Assembly (NCBI GenBank): GCA_038030265.1
Contig: CM075938.1
Span: 17,027,009 to 17,091,008 of the forward strand
DNA: 64,000 nt
Source: Corythucha ciliata
Lineage: Eukaryota; Arthropoda; Insecta; Hemiptera; Tingidae
Reading direction: 5' to 3'
The notes under the pieces are model-generated. The model worked only from the letters and a program-made list of their open reading frames with translations. It was not told the origin of the DNA and ran no database searches. Positions 11,521 through 20,461 of this stretch are shown here, in pieces. Both the position numbers and the translations under genes were made by a program. How positions within the stretch are numbered: position 1 is the first letter of the stretch; each line of letters begins with the position of its first letter.

Positions 11521-12818
11521 GTCCTTCGAAAAGGGGCGACCACTGGCTTGATTGTCCTATCAATGTGTAGCTTGAGCTCAAAATTCTTCATTTTGCCTAT
11601 TCCATTAAACACTGTTGGATAACGATTCACAACTTCTATTTCTTGAGACTTTACATTCAGAACTAAAGAAACAATCCCCAATGCCTGGGCTGTCTTACAG
11701 CTCAAAAGCGATTCACCTGCCTCTACAACAAGAACTTTTGCCGATGTTCTACGATTTTTAACAGTCATTTCCGTTTTAAACTTCCCTAATAAGGCAATCG
11801 GTTTACTTTGGTAAGCATTCAAAACACACGAAGTTTTTCTCAATGAAGGGGCATTATATAGTTTGTTATAAACATCCTTACTAATCAAATTTGCTGAACA
11901 CCCCGTGTCTACTATAAATAGAACGCGTTGTCCTAAAACCTCGATATTCACGTGCGGCAACTCTTCACCTCGTTTTCCGACGGCGACACTTAAAGATTTT
12001 TCAGAATTTGAAAACGAACCACTCGACTCCGAATCCGAATCATGGTCCCGCACAACTGTATTGAGTTTTTGACCTTTAAAATCCTTTTTACGAGAACTTG
12101 ACCGACCATTTTCTCTACTTGAACAAAATTTTGAACGAGCGAAATGATTTTTCTCTCCACACTTCTGACAGACCTTGCCCTTGGCCGGACATAACTGCAT
12201 GTGCGGCCACTCCCCATTACAAGCAAAGCATTTACGTGCTGAAATCGTAGAATGAGGTTTGTCCAAATTATTAACAAACTGTTCAGAATTTTCAGACAAA
12301 TTGAATGCGTTCATTTGATTGTTCACTATCTCATGAGTTTGGCCCAAGGTCAAAATTTCTTCCAACGACATATCTTTTTGCAGTATTTCCTTACGAAGAC
12401 GATCCGAATGAGTACCCAGCAAAATCTGTACTTTTATCTCAAAATCTGGATCCTTGAAATCACAAGATGTGCCCAATTGCCTCAACCGAACATAATATTG
12501 TTTTATAGTTTCCCCGGACTCTTGCTTTGTACTTCGAAATTTAAAAATTTCATATAAAACATTAGTCTTTGGAATAAAATAACTAGACAATAACACCTTT
12601 GCTTCATCATATGTAGAACTTGGACCCGGTAAGGAACGAAATATATCGACAACTTCTCTACCTGCACAATTCAACAAAAGTGCCCGCTTTCGAACATCAA
12701 CAGTTACGTCGGCCGCAACCAAAAATATTTCAAAATCATCCAACCACATTTTCCACCACTTAGCGACATTACCATCCGCTATCGGATCGAATGCTAACGG
12801 CCTCGACGCAATTTCCAT
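11493..12818 (-). CDS. gag: Gypsy gag-protease ORF
   Basis: A 441-codon frame on the minus strand. I place the start at the ATG at 12818 (MEIASRPLAF). The capsid-like region runs through residues 1-190. It is followed by two zinc-knuckle-like motifs, CFACNGEWPHMQLC and CQKCGEKNHFARSKFC, and then the aspartic protease with FIVDTGCSANLIS. The frame ends shortly after the protease at 11493, where sequence coding for HHLRKQVEEEI of pol appears in another frame. Gag-pol shifts usually lie before or within protease, so this shift after it is more likely a mutation than programmed. Confidence 0.9.
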   Translation of the reverse strand: MEIASRPLAFDPIADGNVAKWWKMWLDDFEIFLVAADVTVDVRKRALLLNCAGREVVDIFRSLPGPSSTYDEAKVLLSSYFIPKTNVLYEIFKFRSTKQESGETIKQYYVRLRQLGTSCDFKDPDFEIKVQILLGTHSDRLRKEILQKDMSLEEILTLGQTHEIVNNQMNAFNLSENSEQFVNNLDKPHSTISARKCFACNGEWPHMQLCPAKGKVCQKCGEKNHFARSKFCSSRENGRSSSRKKDFKGQKLNTVVRDHDSDSESSGSFSNSEKSLSVAVGKRGEELPHVNIEVLGQRVLFIVDTGCSANLISKDVYNKLYNAPSLRKTSCVLNAYQSKPIALLGKFKTEMTVKNRRTSAKVLVVEAGESLLSCKTAQALGIVSLVLNVKSQEIEVVNRYPTVFNGIGKMKNFELKLHIDRTIKPVVAPFRRTPLITSGNK

Positions 12819-12974
12819 TTTCGAAGTTCCCAAACAAGAGCTCAAATAAAAAAAACGACATTGACTACGTACTCACGCGTTGAAAAACCATATCTATGCA
12901 ACACGACCCAGCCAGTTCGACCACTGGCCTCCGGTGATGTTGAATAGCGTATTTATTTCTGACCGCGCCAAAAA
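12819..12974 (-). other. Gypsy 5' leader
   Basis: Short untranslated leader between the 5' LTR and gag. The minus strand reads TTTTTGGCGCGGTCAG directly after the LTR; the TGG is a candidate tRNA primer-binding site, but the tRNA is not identified. Confidence 0.5.
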
Positions 12975-13112
12975 TGTAGTATTTAGAGCTACTTAAAAAC
13001 ACCAGCACTTTTTAATAATAGCGACAATAATCGAATAATTTTATAATTATCTTTTTTTTACAATCAATCACAAACATGTGTAACTCCTTGATGACATAGA
13101 CAACCTAGTACA
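12975..13112 (-). repeat. Gypsy 5' LTR
   Basis: 138 bp, one base longer than the 3' LTR because of one extra T in a T-run. It ends next to the TSD GTAGT at 13113-13117. Confidence 0.95.
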
Positions 13113-13995
13113 GTAGTAAAGGACAACCTCTCTCCTGAACTGAAGTTTCGTCACGTTGTGACCTGCTTTTCTATACAGCAGCCACGCATTGTTGAGTGCC
13201 ACGTCGATAGCCCAAGTGAAAAGGGGCCACCACCATTTTTTTCCTCGAATGCCGATTCTGTGTTCGTTCACGTCCTGGTCCATACGGTCCGTACCTCCCA
13301 TGTTGCTATTATAAAGTGCAACAACCTGTGGCTGGAAAATAGTGACAATTTTTTTCTTCTCTCTGCTGTACCTTTGGGCGCTGATAGTGGGATTGCATCC
13401 CAAAGATGTTGAAGCAATGTTAACGATGTTATTGTCCATCCACTTGCATATAATGATGCCATCTCTTTTTTCAATGACGTGCTCCGCGGTGCCTCTCTTT
13501 TTTTTTTTCATTTCTTGCTTTGCAGGTAGAGTACAGGTTTTTGGGATACGGTTTTCCCTCATGGTCCCAGTACACTCATACCCTCTTTCGCGCATATGCT
13601 TCAGCAGGTTCATGCTCGTAAACAAATTGTCCACAAAAATGTGGTATGGATATTTCTTCTTTTCCTGTGGAAGATCGTCAAGCATTGATAGAAGAGGGCT
13701 TGTCGCTTTACCGAAAGCTTCATCGTACGTCGTGGAACAGTTTCGACTTCTGCCTTGGTAAACCTCGAAATAGATTAGGTACCCATAATTAGTATTCGGG
13801 CACCAGACTTTATATCCGTCTAATCGGATTGCCTCTCAAGAATTGTTTACACGAATGTCGGCCGAAGTATTTTACCATCGACTCGTTATAGTCCAAATAA
13901 GGTGTCGTGATGGAATTTTTCGAAAAATTCCTTCGAAGGATGTCGAGCATGGGTCGAAGATTGTACATTTTGTAGTTTTTGTCTATTTTATGATT
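13113..13995 (-). pseudogene. piggyBac transposase, middle (catalytic) part
   Basis: The minus strand encodes the RNase H-like catalytic core of a PGBD-type transposase. Visible motifs are LDYNESMVKYFGRHSCKQF (first Asp region), FVDNLFTS (second Asp) and MGGTDRMDQ (third Asp), so the DDD triad is present. A one-base insertion near 13822, after NPIR, breaks the frame; it resumes as GYKVWCPNTNYGYLIYFEVY. The higher-coordinate end is the Penelope-like insertion site (NHKI codons duplicated) and the lower end is the gypsy insertion. It looks closest to PGBD2/3-like proteins. Confidence 0.9.
13984..13995. repeat. Penelope-like insertion TSD, copy 1
   Basis: TATTTTATGATT, repeated exactly at 16392-16403; both copies code for the same piggyBac residues. 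Confidence 0.9.
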
Positions 13996-14434
13996 ATAAA
14001 TTAAAGAAATATTCGAGTAGTCACAACCATTTTTTATCATTATTTATTTTTTCGACTAGTTTCGGGGAAGCTCCCCATTCTCAAGAAACCAGCTGCCTTA
14101 ACAGAAGAAAGATACAACCCCCACATTATGCGTCAATTTACCTACTAAAATTTTTAAAACACAAATGACTAAATTAAAGGTCAGTACTCACATTATATGT
14201 ATGTGTCTCAATCGAAACTTGATATTAGACTGCCTCTCCGTACCTTGGACTACTTCTGGGAACCCCTCCCCCTTTTTATTTATTATACATGGAAATTGTT
14301 TTATTGGCCTAATTATTATTTTTATACATTTGTAGGATATTTTCATACGGTTCCATTGCTATCGCATCTGTTTGGAAATTGCAATTTTTATTTTCTAGCT
14401 TAATATGAATCTTCTCTAGAGTTTTTAGCTTTCC

Positions 14435-14833
14435 TTAATGTTGGTCTGCATTTAGCACTTTAACATCTACGAAATTGAAGATATGTCCCGTTCTTACATG
14501 GTGCTCACTTAGACCCGTACTTTTCTTCCCATTTTTTGTATCACTTTTATGTTTTGCTACTCTATTTTTTAATTTTTGTGTGGTTAAGCCAACATAGCTA
14601 TTTTCGCAACCTCCACAATCGATTTTATAAATTACATTACTTTTTTGGGATTTTTCGTCCGTGTCTTTGATATTAGGGAATACATTTTTTAATTGGTTAC
14701 CTAATTTGAAAGCTAATTTTATATTATTTTTATTACAAAACTCTTTTAAGAGATTCTTAATTTTGTATGAAAGTTCCTCTATGAATGTAATACTACAAAT
14801 TACTCGTTTTTCTTTTACTTCAGAAATTTCCAC
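14435..14833 (-). pseudogene. Penelope-type GIY-YIG endonuclease, 5'-truncated
   Basis: The minus-strand frame of 132 codons begins in the linker that follows RT in Penelope-like proteins (KIKNLLKEFCNKNNIKLAF) and continues into a GIY-YIG nuclease: SNVIYKIDCGGC, then SYVGLT, then LKNRVAKHKSD with the expected arginine, then GLSEHHVRTGHIF. The Cys pair and His residues match the CCHH variant seen in these elements. The RT half is missing, so this alone cannot retrotranspose. The nuclease would cut the target DNA. The last part of the frame lies in the inverted arm and recurs on the plus strand at about 14880-15060. Confidence 0.88.
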
Positions 14834-15224
14834 AACCTCAAAATGGGAAGAAAAGTACGGGTCTAAGTTAGCAACATGTAAAAACGGGACATATCTTCAA
14901 TTTCGTAGATGTTAAAGTGCTAAATGCAGACCAACATCAAGGAAAGCTAAAAACTCTAGAGAAGATTCATATTAAGCTAGAAAATAAAAATTGCAATTTC
15001 CAAACAGATGCGATAGCAATGGAACCGTATGACAATATCCTACAAATGTATAAAAATTATAATTAGGCCAATAAAACAATTTCCATGTATAATAAAGGCA
15101 GTCTAATATCAAGTTTCGTTTGAGACACATACATATAATGTGAGTAATGACCTTTAATTTAGTCATTTGTGTTTTAAAAATTTTAGTAAATTGACGCATA
15201 ATGTGGGGGTTGTATCTTTCTTCT

Positions 15225-15285
15225 GTTAAGGCAGCTGGGTTCTTGAGAATGGGGAGCTTCCCCGAAACTAGTCGAAAAATAAATA
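15225..15285 (+). ncRNA. Degenerate hammerhead-like motif in Penelope arm
   Basis: The plus strand reads CTTGAGAATGGGGAGCTTCC followed by CCGAAACTAG: a hairpin (GGGGAGCTTCCCC) followed by GAAAC, laid out like stem II of a hammerhead. The catalytic CUGANGA box is imperfect here. The inverse occurs at about 14050-14100 on the minus strand. Hammerheads are known in Penelope-like terminal repeats; activity of this copy is doubtful. Confidence 0.45.
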
Positions 15286-15332
15286 ATGATAAAAAATGGT
15301 TGTGACTACTCGAATATTTCTTTAATTTATAA

Positions 15333-16391
15333 TACGATGGGGAAGCGAGGTTCGATTTTTCAAAGGTATTTCGACTCATAACAAATAAGAAGGTTAGAAC
15401 CCACCTCACCCCCTTTCAATGTTTAGAAGAAGTAAGGAGGAGTCTAGTCTCCAACTTCTGCCGTGTTTCGTTTAGATATTTTTTGTGTTGGTTAAAGTGA
15501 ATAGTCCCTCGCCTTTTCATTTATTTATTTTTTCGGAGATTAGAAAAATGGCTCGTGAACTTGGTGCCCGGCGAAGTAAAGGCTCACAAAGAAGGAGAAG
15601 CCAGCTTTAAAAAAACCCATGTTGATATTGTTCCACGATGATCGTTGTAGATTGCAGTCATCGCAGAAAAACTGTAGCGGCTGAATTGAATACGAATATG
15701 TCAAAGAAGAAAGGGCAGTCGTTTCTGGTACACCGAACACTGAATCCCACCAAAAACTTTAAAAAAACACACACAGTGAAGTGAGCTCAACGGCCAGAAA
15801 ATAAGTTTTCATGGGTGATGGTGATACTCACAGTTTCACAAGTGCTGTACACCGTACCCTGTGTCTCGAGTTTGCTTGTCACCCGAAAGTCATCAATTTC
15901 GACTAATCCCGGAAGAAACCAAACCCGACATTCGTGTGCTTTTGACGGTGGTCTCTGGAGGGTGTAAATGTGTCGAACACGTCTGTTATGACTTCAAAAG
16001 CATAATTTATTATAATCAACTCATAAATAAACGACTCAATTTGACTACACGAAGTGTTTTTACCGTGAGCTGCGCCGGAGTGAAAAGACATTTTGGTTAT
16101 CTAGAATTCTAGAGAGAGGTGAGGAAAATAATGTTCATCTGAAGCCGGACGGATTCAAAAAATCAAGTAGCCCCTGTCGATTGCGAATCAGGTCTTCCCG
16201 ACACTAATTATTACGTAGAGAAACTTAAAAAATATGTGAAAAACACTGAACTGCCTTAAAACGTGGGATTTATATCAATAATGTCAAACTGTCCTAGGGG
16301 TTGATGATAAGGTGATAAGGTTTATTATGAGTCGAAACTTCCCCGACGTATTACGATGACACAACAAAAACAAATGTTAAATCAATTACAT
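15333..16391. other. Unassigned part of the Penelope insertion
   Basis: About 1 kb with no recognised coding or repeat content; the frame at 15861-16112 has no motif. Confidence 0.4.
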
Positions 16392-16403
16392 TATTTTATG
16401 ATT
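16392..16403. repeat. Penelope-like insertion TSD, copy 2
   Basis: TATTTTATGATT, matching 13984-13995. Confidence 0.9.
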
Positions 16404-17045
16404 GTCCGCAGCGTGTATGAACTTCATTATTTGGATAAAACTATCTCGACGCATACAAGACGACACGAGTTCATTATGCATGTCTGGTTTAGCGTCCCAA
16501 AAAAACTTTTTGCCTGGAAGCTGATTGTACCCGCTCAGAAGAAGAATGACCAAAAATGCTCGAATGTCGTTGTTTGAAATCCCTGGGCTTGCTTGGTTCT
16601 TGAATTGAGCGTATTTCTCTGATTCATCCCTCAACAAAGTTATCAATTCATCGTCGATAAATTCTTCAAAACATCGCACAGGAGTCATTTGGGAGTACTT
16701 GCGGAAGTCTTCGCCGAATTCAGGAACCTTAGGAAGATCGAAATCGCCTTTGATCCACTGAGTTTTTCTTCGCTTACAGAATGAAGACACATCGAGATGA
16801 AAACCGGTGCGTTTTTTATCTTGTAAAACAACTTCCGCACCACTACTTAGTTGATTACCACCCAAATTGTTCAAAAAACCACCTTCATCTTCATTGCCAC
16901 TGTCCTCATCGGTCAACTCCTTAGGGTCAGGAGGAAGAATGAAAACGGCCTCAGCTTCCAAGTCTGACTCGTCCTCGCTGTCCCCACCTTCCAGAATTTG
17001 TATGGCTTCATTCACCGTCAAGTCTTTAAGCTTGACATTTTCCAT
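16392..17045 (-). pseudogene. piggyBac transposase, N-terminal part
   Basis: Starts at the ATG at 17043-17045 (MENVKLKDLTV) and runs with an acidic leader (GGDSEDESDLEAE, DEDSGNEDEGG) into the piggyBac N-terminal domain: PVRCFEEFIDDELITLL, ISNNDIRAFLVILLLSGY, then KKFFWDAKPDMHNELV and FIQIMKFIHAADNHKI. It then hits the Penelope-like insertion and continues in the 13113-13995 block. An acidic low-complexity N-terminus is normal for this family. Confidence 0.9.
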
Positions 17046-17059
17046 GAAAAAGAAACTAA

Positions 17060-18227
17060 AGGGGCCCACACACGGTCAAACATGCTTGACAAGCATGTTT
17101 GCCAACCTCGCTTGACAAGCAGATTTGATCGTGTGTGGGGTCATGTTTGAAGGTTTGAAGGATTGACATCACGTTTGACGGTTTTCAGTCACTGCCAGAA
17201 AATTTGCTCTCAAACATTTGGTTTGACAAACATGCTTGATCGTGTGTGTGTGTTTCAAACCATCAAACCTTCAAACCACAAAGAAAAACGCTGCGAATTA
17301 TCGAACAATGCCTTATTATTTCGACTGTTTATGGGTTTATTATTCATCGATGTAGTCAAATCCGGCATGAAATTACATGAAAATCGACACCCCACACCCA
17401 TATGATCCCAAATCCTTTGAAAATCCCCATTTTGGACCCGCTTTGGCCCATAAAACCCCAGGGAGTTATTTGATCAAACTGATCAGATGTTAGGACCAAC
17501 TAGACCCCAAATGGAGTCTATGTGCGAAAGAACGAGTTTTTTCGAGCAATCCTAGGGCAAGATATGGCCCGGACGGCGGACGGACATTTTTTTTATTTAT
17601 TGCAGATTTGGATTCTACGCACTTTGAAACGTAAAACTACAAATTTTGAGGGGGGGTCAAAAAAATTTTTTTGCGATACGATTACAAAGACTTATTATTG
17701 AGAAATAATAAGCCAAAAGGGTATTTGGGTGATTTTTATGAGAATGAAAAAATTGGTTTTTCATAATAATCCTTTGACTAAATATTGGGTGTTTCACGAG
17801 GAAAGGACATACTTTCCTGGAAACGTGGAGCATACTTGCGCACTTTACGTCTATAAGATAGACGATAAGAAAAAATAATATATTTATAAGAAATCTCTGA
17901 GCACATCTCAGCTCTTCCAAGAGATTTGCGTGGCCAAAGTACCTCTTTTCATGAGCCATTGTTTGGTCCACGTAGACCTTTTCTTCTTCCTGTGGGCTTT
18001 ATTTTGCGGCTTCAAGAGGCAATAAAAATAACTCAAATGGGTAATATCCATACTTAAACATATTATGAACGCAAAATGAGCACTGCTGAAGCTTGGGCGC
18101 ACGTTTGAAGTTGAAGCTTGACGACAAGTTTGACCGTGTGGGTGCGACATCAAACGTCAAACATGCTTGACAAGCGAAACTAATAAAACCATGCTTGTCA
18201 AGCATGTTTGACCGTGTGTGGGCCCCT
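17060..18227. mobile_element. PIF/Harbinger-like MITE
   Basis: A 1168-bp element with perfect 38-bp terminal inverted repeats beginning AGGGGCCCACACACGG and a 3-bp TSD TAA at 17057-17059 and 18228-18230, which fits PIF/Harbinger. Inside the ends the palindrome CATGCTTGACAAGCATG and variants of GATCGTGTGTG and CATGTTTGA recur, so the subterminal regions are rich in repeated, possibly transposase-binding, motifs. No transposase is visible. It lies 14 bp upstream of the piggyBac start codon. Confidence 0.9.
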
Positions 18228-18256
18228 TAAGGGATAGTACATGGCATACACAACTA

Positions 18257-20253
18257 CCCTTTTTTTTTAGTGTTGTTTAGCCAGTAGTGTTTTTGTCTTG
18301 TGTAGCGAAAATTTACCTGTACAAAATGTTCTCTTCACGCGGATATTCATTTTGTTTACGGATTTTGCGACGGTAATTCAAAAGCAGCTCAGAGGGAATA
18401 CAGGCGTCGGTATCCTGACCGACGGTGTCCCAGTCCTCAGGTTTTCATACGTGTGCATTAAAGGTTGACGGAGAGTTTTACTTTCGCCACGAACAGGACA
18501 GAAGCTGCACATCGTCACGATGTTGAAGAGGATGAAGTGATCCTGGAAATGGTCGAGGATGACGCAACCGTCAGTACCAGAAACATTTCTCTTCGTGTTG
18601 GAGTTTCGCAAACCAAAGTGGTACGGGTCATGCATGATAATGACTTCTACCCGTACCACTTCACCCCCGTACAAGGTTTGGAGGCCAGAGATCTGCCTGC
18701 TAGAGTCCATTTTTGCCGATGGCTGCTGAATTCCGACATAGAGGAGCCTCATTTCTTGCGCCGTATCTTATGGACAGACGAGTCTCTGTTCACGAGAGAA
18801 GGAGTCTTCAATGCCCACAACCTTCATCGTTGGGAACAAGAAAATCCGATGGCTTCTCGTGAATGCTCCTTTCAACACAAATTCAAAATTAACTTGTGGG
18901 CAGAGCTAGTTGGGAATCAATTGATTGGCCCTCATGAGTTCCAGCAAAATTTAAATGGAGAGTCCTACTTGAACTTCCTGTAAAACGATCTCCCAGGTTT
19001 ACTCCAGCAAGTTGACGGAGAAACTAGGGAAGCCCAGATTTTCCAGCACGACGGCGCTCCACCCCATTACTCAATTAGAGTAAGGCAACACCTGAATGAG
19101 GTCTACCCTACGTAGATTGGAAGAGGTGGTATCGTCATTTGGCCTGCTAGATCCCCGGACCTTAATCCAATGGATTTTTTCGTCTGGGGATTCCTCAAAG
19201 AGAAGGTGTATAAGACACCAATAGACACAGAAGACGAATTGCGGGAAAGAATAAATTTAGCTGTGCACGATCTTCGGGAAATGCTGACTTTCAAAGTGAC
19301 TGTTGGGGCGATGAGGAAGTGAGCAAGAGCGTGCATTCGAAATGGTGGAAGTTATTTTGAAAATAACATTATTACTCAATAATAAAAAATACTCCTAGTG
19401 TTGTACTCTGAGCTTTACTCTAATAGTCTAGTCTAGATTAAATAAAAAGAGCGATCGATTAGAAAATAGACGTGTATCCGGACGTTTTAGTTCCCCCGAA
19501 TTCGACATAACTGAAAATCGCTTAAGTTTTTCGTATTTTTGGAAGTACCGAAGGCGGAAGTTGGCACACCTTGGAGAGGGAGTCGCTGTAGATTCCGAAA
19601 GTCTGTCCCGAGTATGGGCACGGAGTTGTAGGATTGTCATTGCATCTCTAAAACGCTCCCATAGAAAACTAAAATTAATCTTGCCGCCTAGTAATTTAGA
19701 AGTACTTATTTTTATCATAGGCTCTGACTTCAATCGTTTGTTCTCAAGGTTAATTTTCGTTTGAAACATCAATATTTTTTATAAAACGGTCCATGTTTTA
19801 GAGAGTTCCGGACGACTAATTCAAAAAAGTGAGGGTTCATTAGAAAGCTTATAAAAATACGCAAGTTTTTGTGATAGCTTGCAGGTGCGAAAAAAAAAAA
19901 CGGTGGGAGGGGGAAATTTTCAGAAATCTGTCAAAAAAACTACCCTTGAAACCTTCAACTTTGAGCATCGAAAAAGAGTGTTTTCAGTATTCTCACGCAA
20001 AGTGACACGAACATCAATCTAAAAGATACTTTTCCTAGCTTTCAGAACGTGTGGTCACATTTGAACTTTAATGAAGTGACAGCTGACAAATTGACAGCTT
20101 TTGCCAAAAAATCAAAATTTCAAGAGAAATTACAAAAAAAAATCATATCTCCTAAACGGTGCACGATATAACGCTCGGAAAGGTCGCGTTTTATTCCATT
20201 TTCCATGTAGTTTTTGCCTATTTTTTTGCAACACTACAAAAAATTAAACCCTG
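18257..20253 (+). mobile_element. Mariner copy B
   Basis: A 2-kb element bordered by TA (18255-18256, 20254-20255). The right end reads inward CAGGGTTTAATTTTTTGTAG and the left end is a decayed version, CCCTTTTTTTTAGTGTTG. It holds a broken transposase (18326-19382) and an unusually long 3' non-coding region of about 870 bp. That region is shared, inverted, with copy A at 5496-6500. Confidence 0.85.
18326..19382 (+). pseudogene. Mariner-superfamily transposase
   Basis: The frame begins at ATG 18326 and ends at TAA 19380-19382, overlapping an AATAAA signal. Domains in order: a helix-turn-helix region (about 18355-18640, AAQREYRRRYP and STRNISLRVGVSQTKV), then the DDE catalytic core with ILWTDESLF, IFQHDGAPPHYS and ARSPDLNPMDFFVWG, so three acidic residues are visible. 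The length, about 350 codons, is normal. Lesions: a shift near 18345, TAA at 18459, TAA at 18981, TAG near 19113 and TGA near 19319. It cannot encode a working enzyme. Confidence 0.9.
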
Positions 20254-20275
20254 TATATACAAGGCGTTCAATAAT

Positions 20276-20461
20276 ACAAATTAGATAAGTAGCCGTAGTT
20301 GCCTACGTTGTCAGTCATACCTCGATGAGCAAGACAAACCGGTTTCGCCTGTTCGGCATCTTCACTGAACAGCCGAACAGGCGAAACCGGTTGGCCTTGG
20401 ACACACCTCAACAAGATATGACTGACAACGTAGGCAACTACGGCTACTTATCTAATTTGTG
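20276..20461. repeat. Fold-back repeat with hammerhead-like centre
   Basis: The outer 43 bp of each arm are perfect inverses (ACAAATTAGATAAGTAGCCG...). Near the centre both arms carry CCGAACAGGCGAAACCGG, a small hairpin followed by GAAAC. The minus-strand arm reads GTGAAGATGCCGAACAGGCG, one change from the CUGANGA box of a hammerhead. The same design is seen at 43779-43948 and 32997-33230, and Penelope-derived repeats are the likely source. Confidence 0.75.

Larger units (their letters stand above)
7057..13112 (-). mobile_element. Ty3/gypsy LTR retrotransposon (K02A2.6-like)
   Basis: A structurally complete element: 137-138 bp LTRs at both ends (TG...CA), a 5-bp TSD GTAGT, a purine tract GAGGAGGAA on the minus strand just before the 3' LTR (7194-7202) and a possible primer-binding site starting TGG at about 12970, just inside the 5' LTR. 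Internal order on the minus strand is gag, protease, RT, RNase H, integrase, which defines Ty3/gypsy. The LTRs differ by only a few positions, so the insertion is fairly young, but the ORFs have frameshifts, one stop and a 1.65-kb insertion in integrase. Confidence 0.95.
13996..16391 (-). mobile_element. Penelope-like element with inverted arms
   Basis: A 2.4-kb insertion with a 12-bp TSD in the piggyBac ORF. Two inverted arms (13996 to about 14541, and about 14843-15332) carry the same 3' end of a Penelope-like element, joined head to head around a unique 300-bp piece coding for a GIY-YIG nuclease. Inverted, partial tandem copies are typical of Penelope-like elements. The RT is absent. The remaining 1.06 kb (15333-16391) shows no homology I can recognise but lies within the same TSD, so it entered with, or later into, this insertion. 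Confidence 0.8.
6532..17056 (-). mobile_element. piggyBac element split by nested insertions
   Basis: The left end is TTAA followed by CCCTTCAGGGACGAAG, a typical piggyBac-type end. The transposase is read on the minus strand in three blocks: N-terminal 16392-17045, middle 13113-13995 and C-terminal 6818-7056. The interruptions are a gypsy retrotransposon (7057-13112) and a Penelope-like insertion (13996-16391). Removing both, with one copy of each target duplication, rejoins the reading frame at both sites. The right-hand end was not found; a PIF-like MITE (17060-18227) and mariner copy B (18257-20253) lie beyond the start codon and may have separated it. Confidence 0.85.

Noticed and set aside
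19428..19772. 114-codon minus-strand frame in mariner copy B, with a relative in copy A
   Set aside because: It sits in the shared 3' non-coding region and is broken in copy A. No domain recognised.
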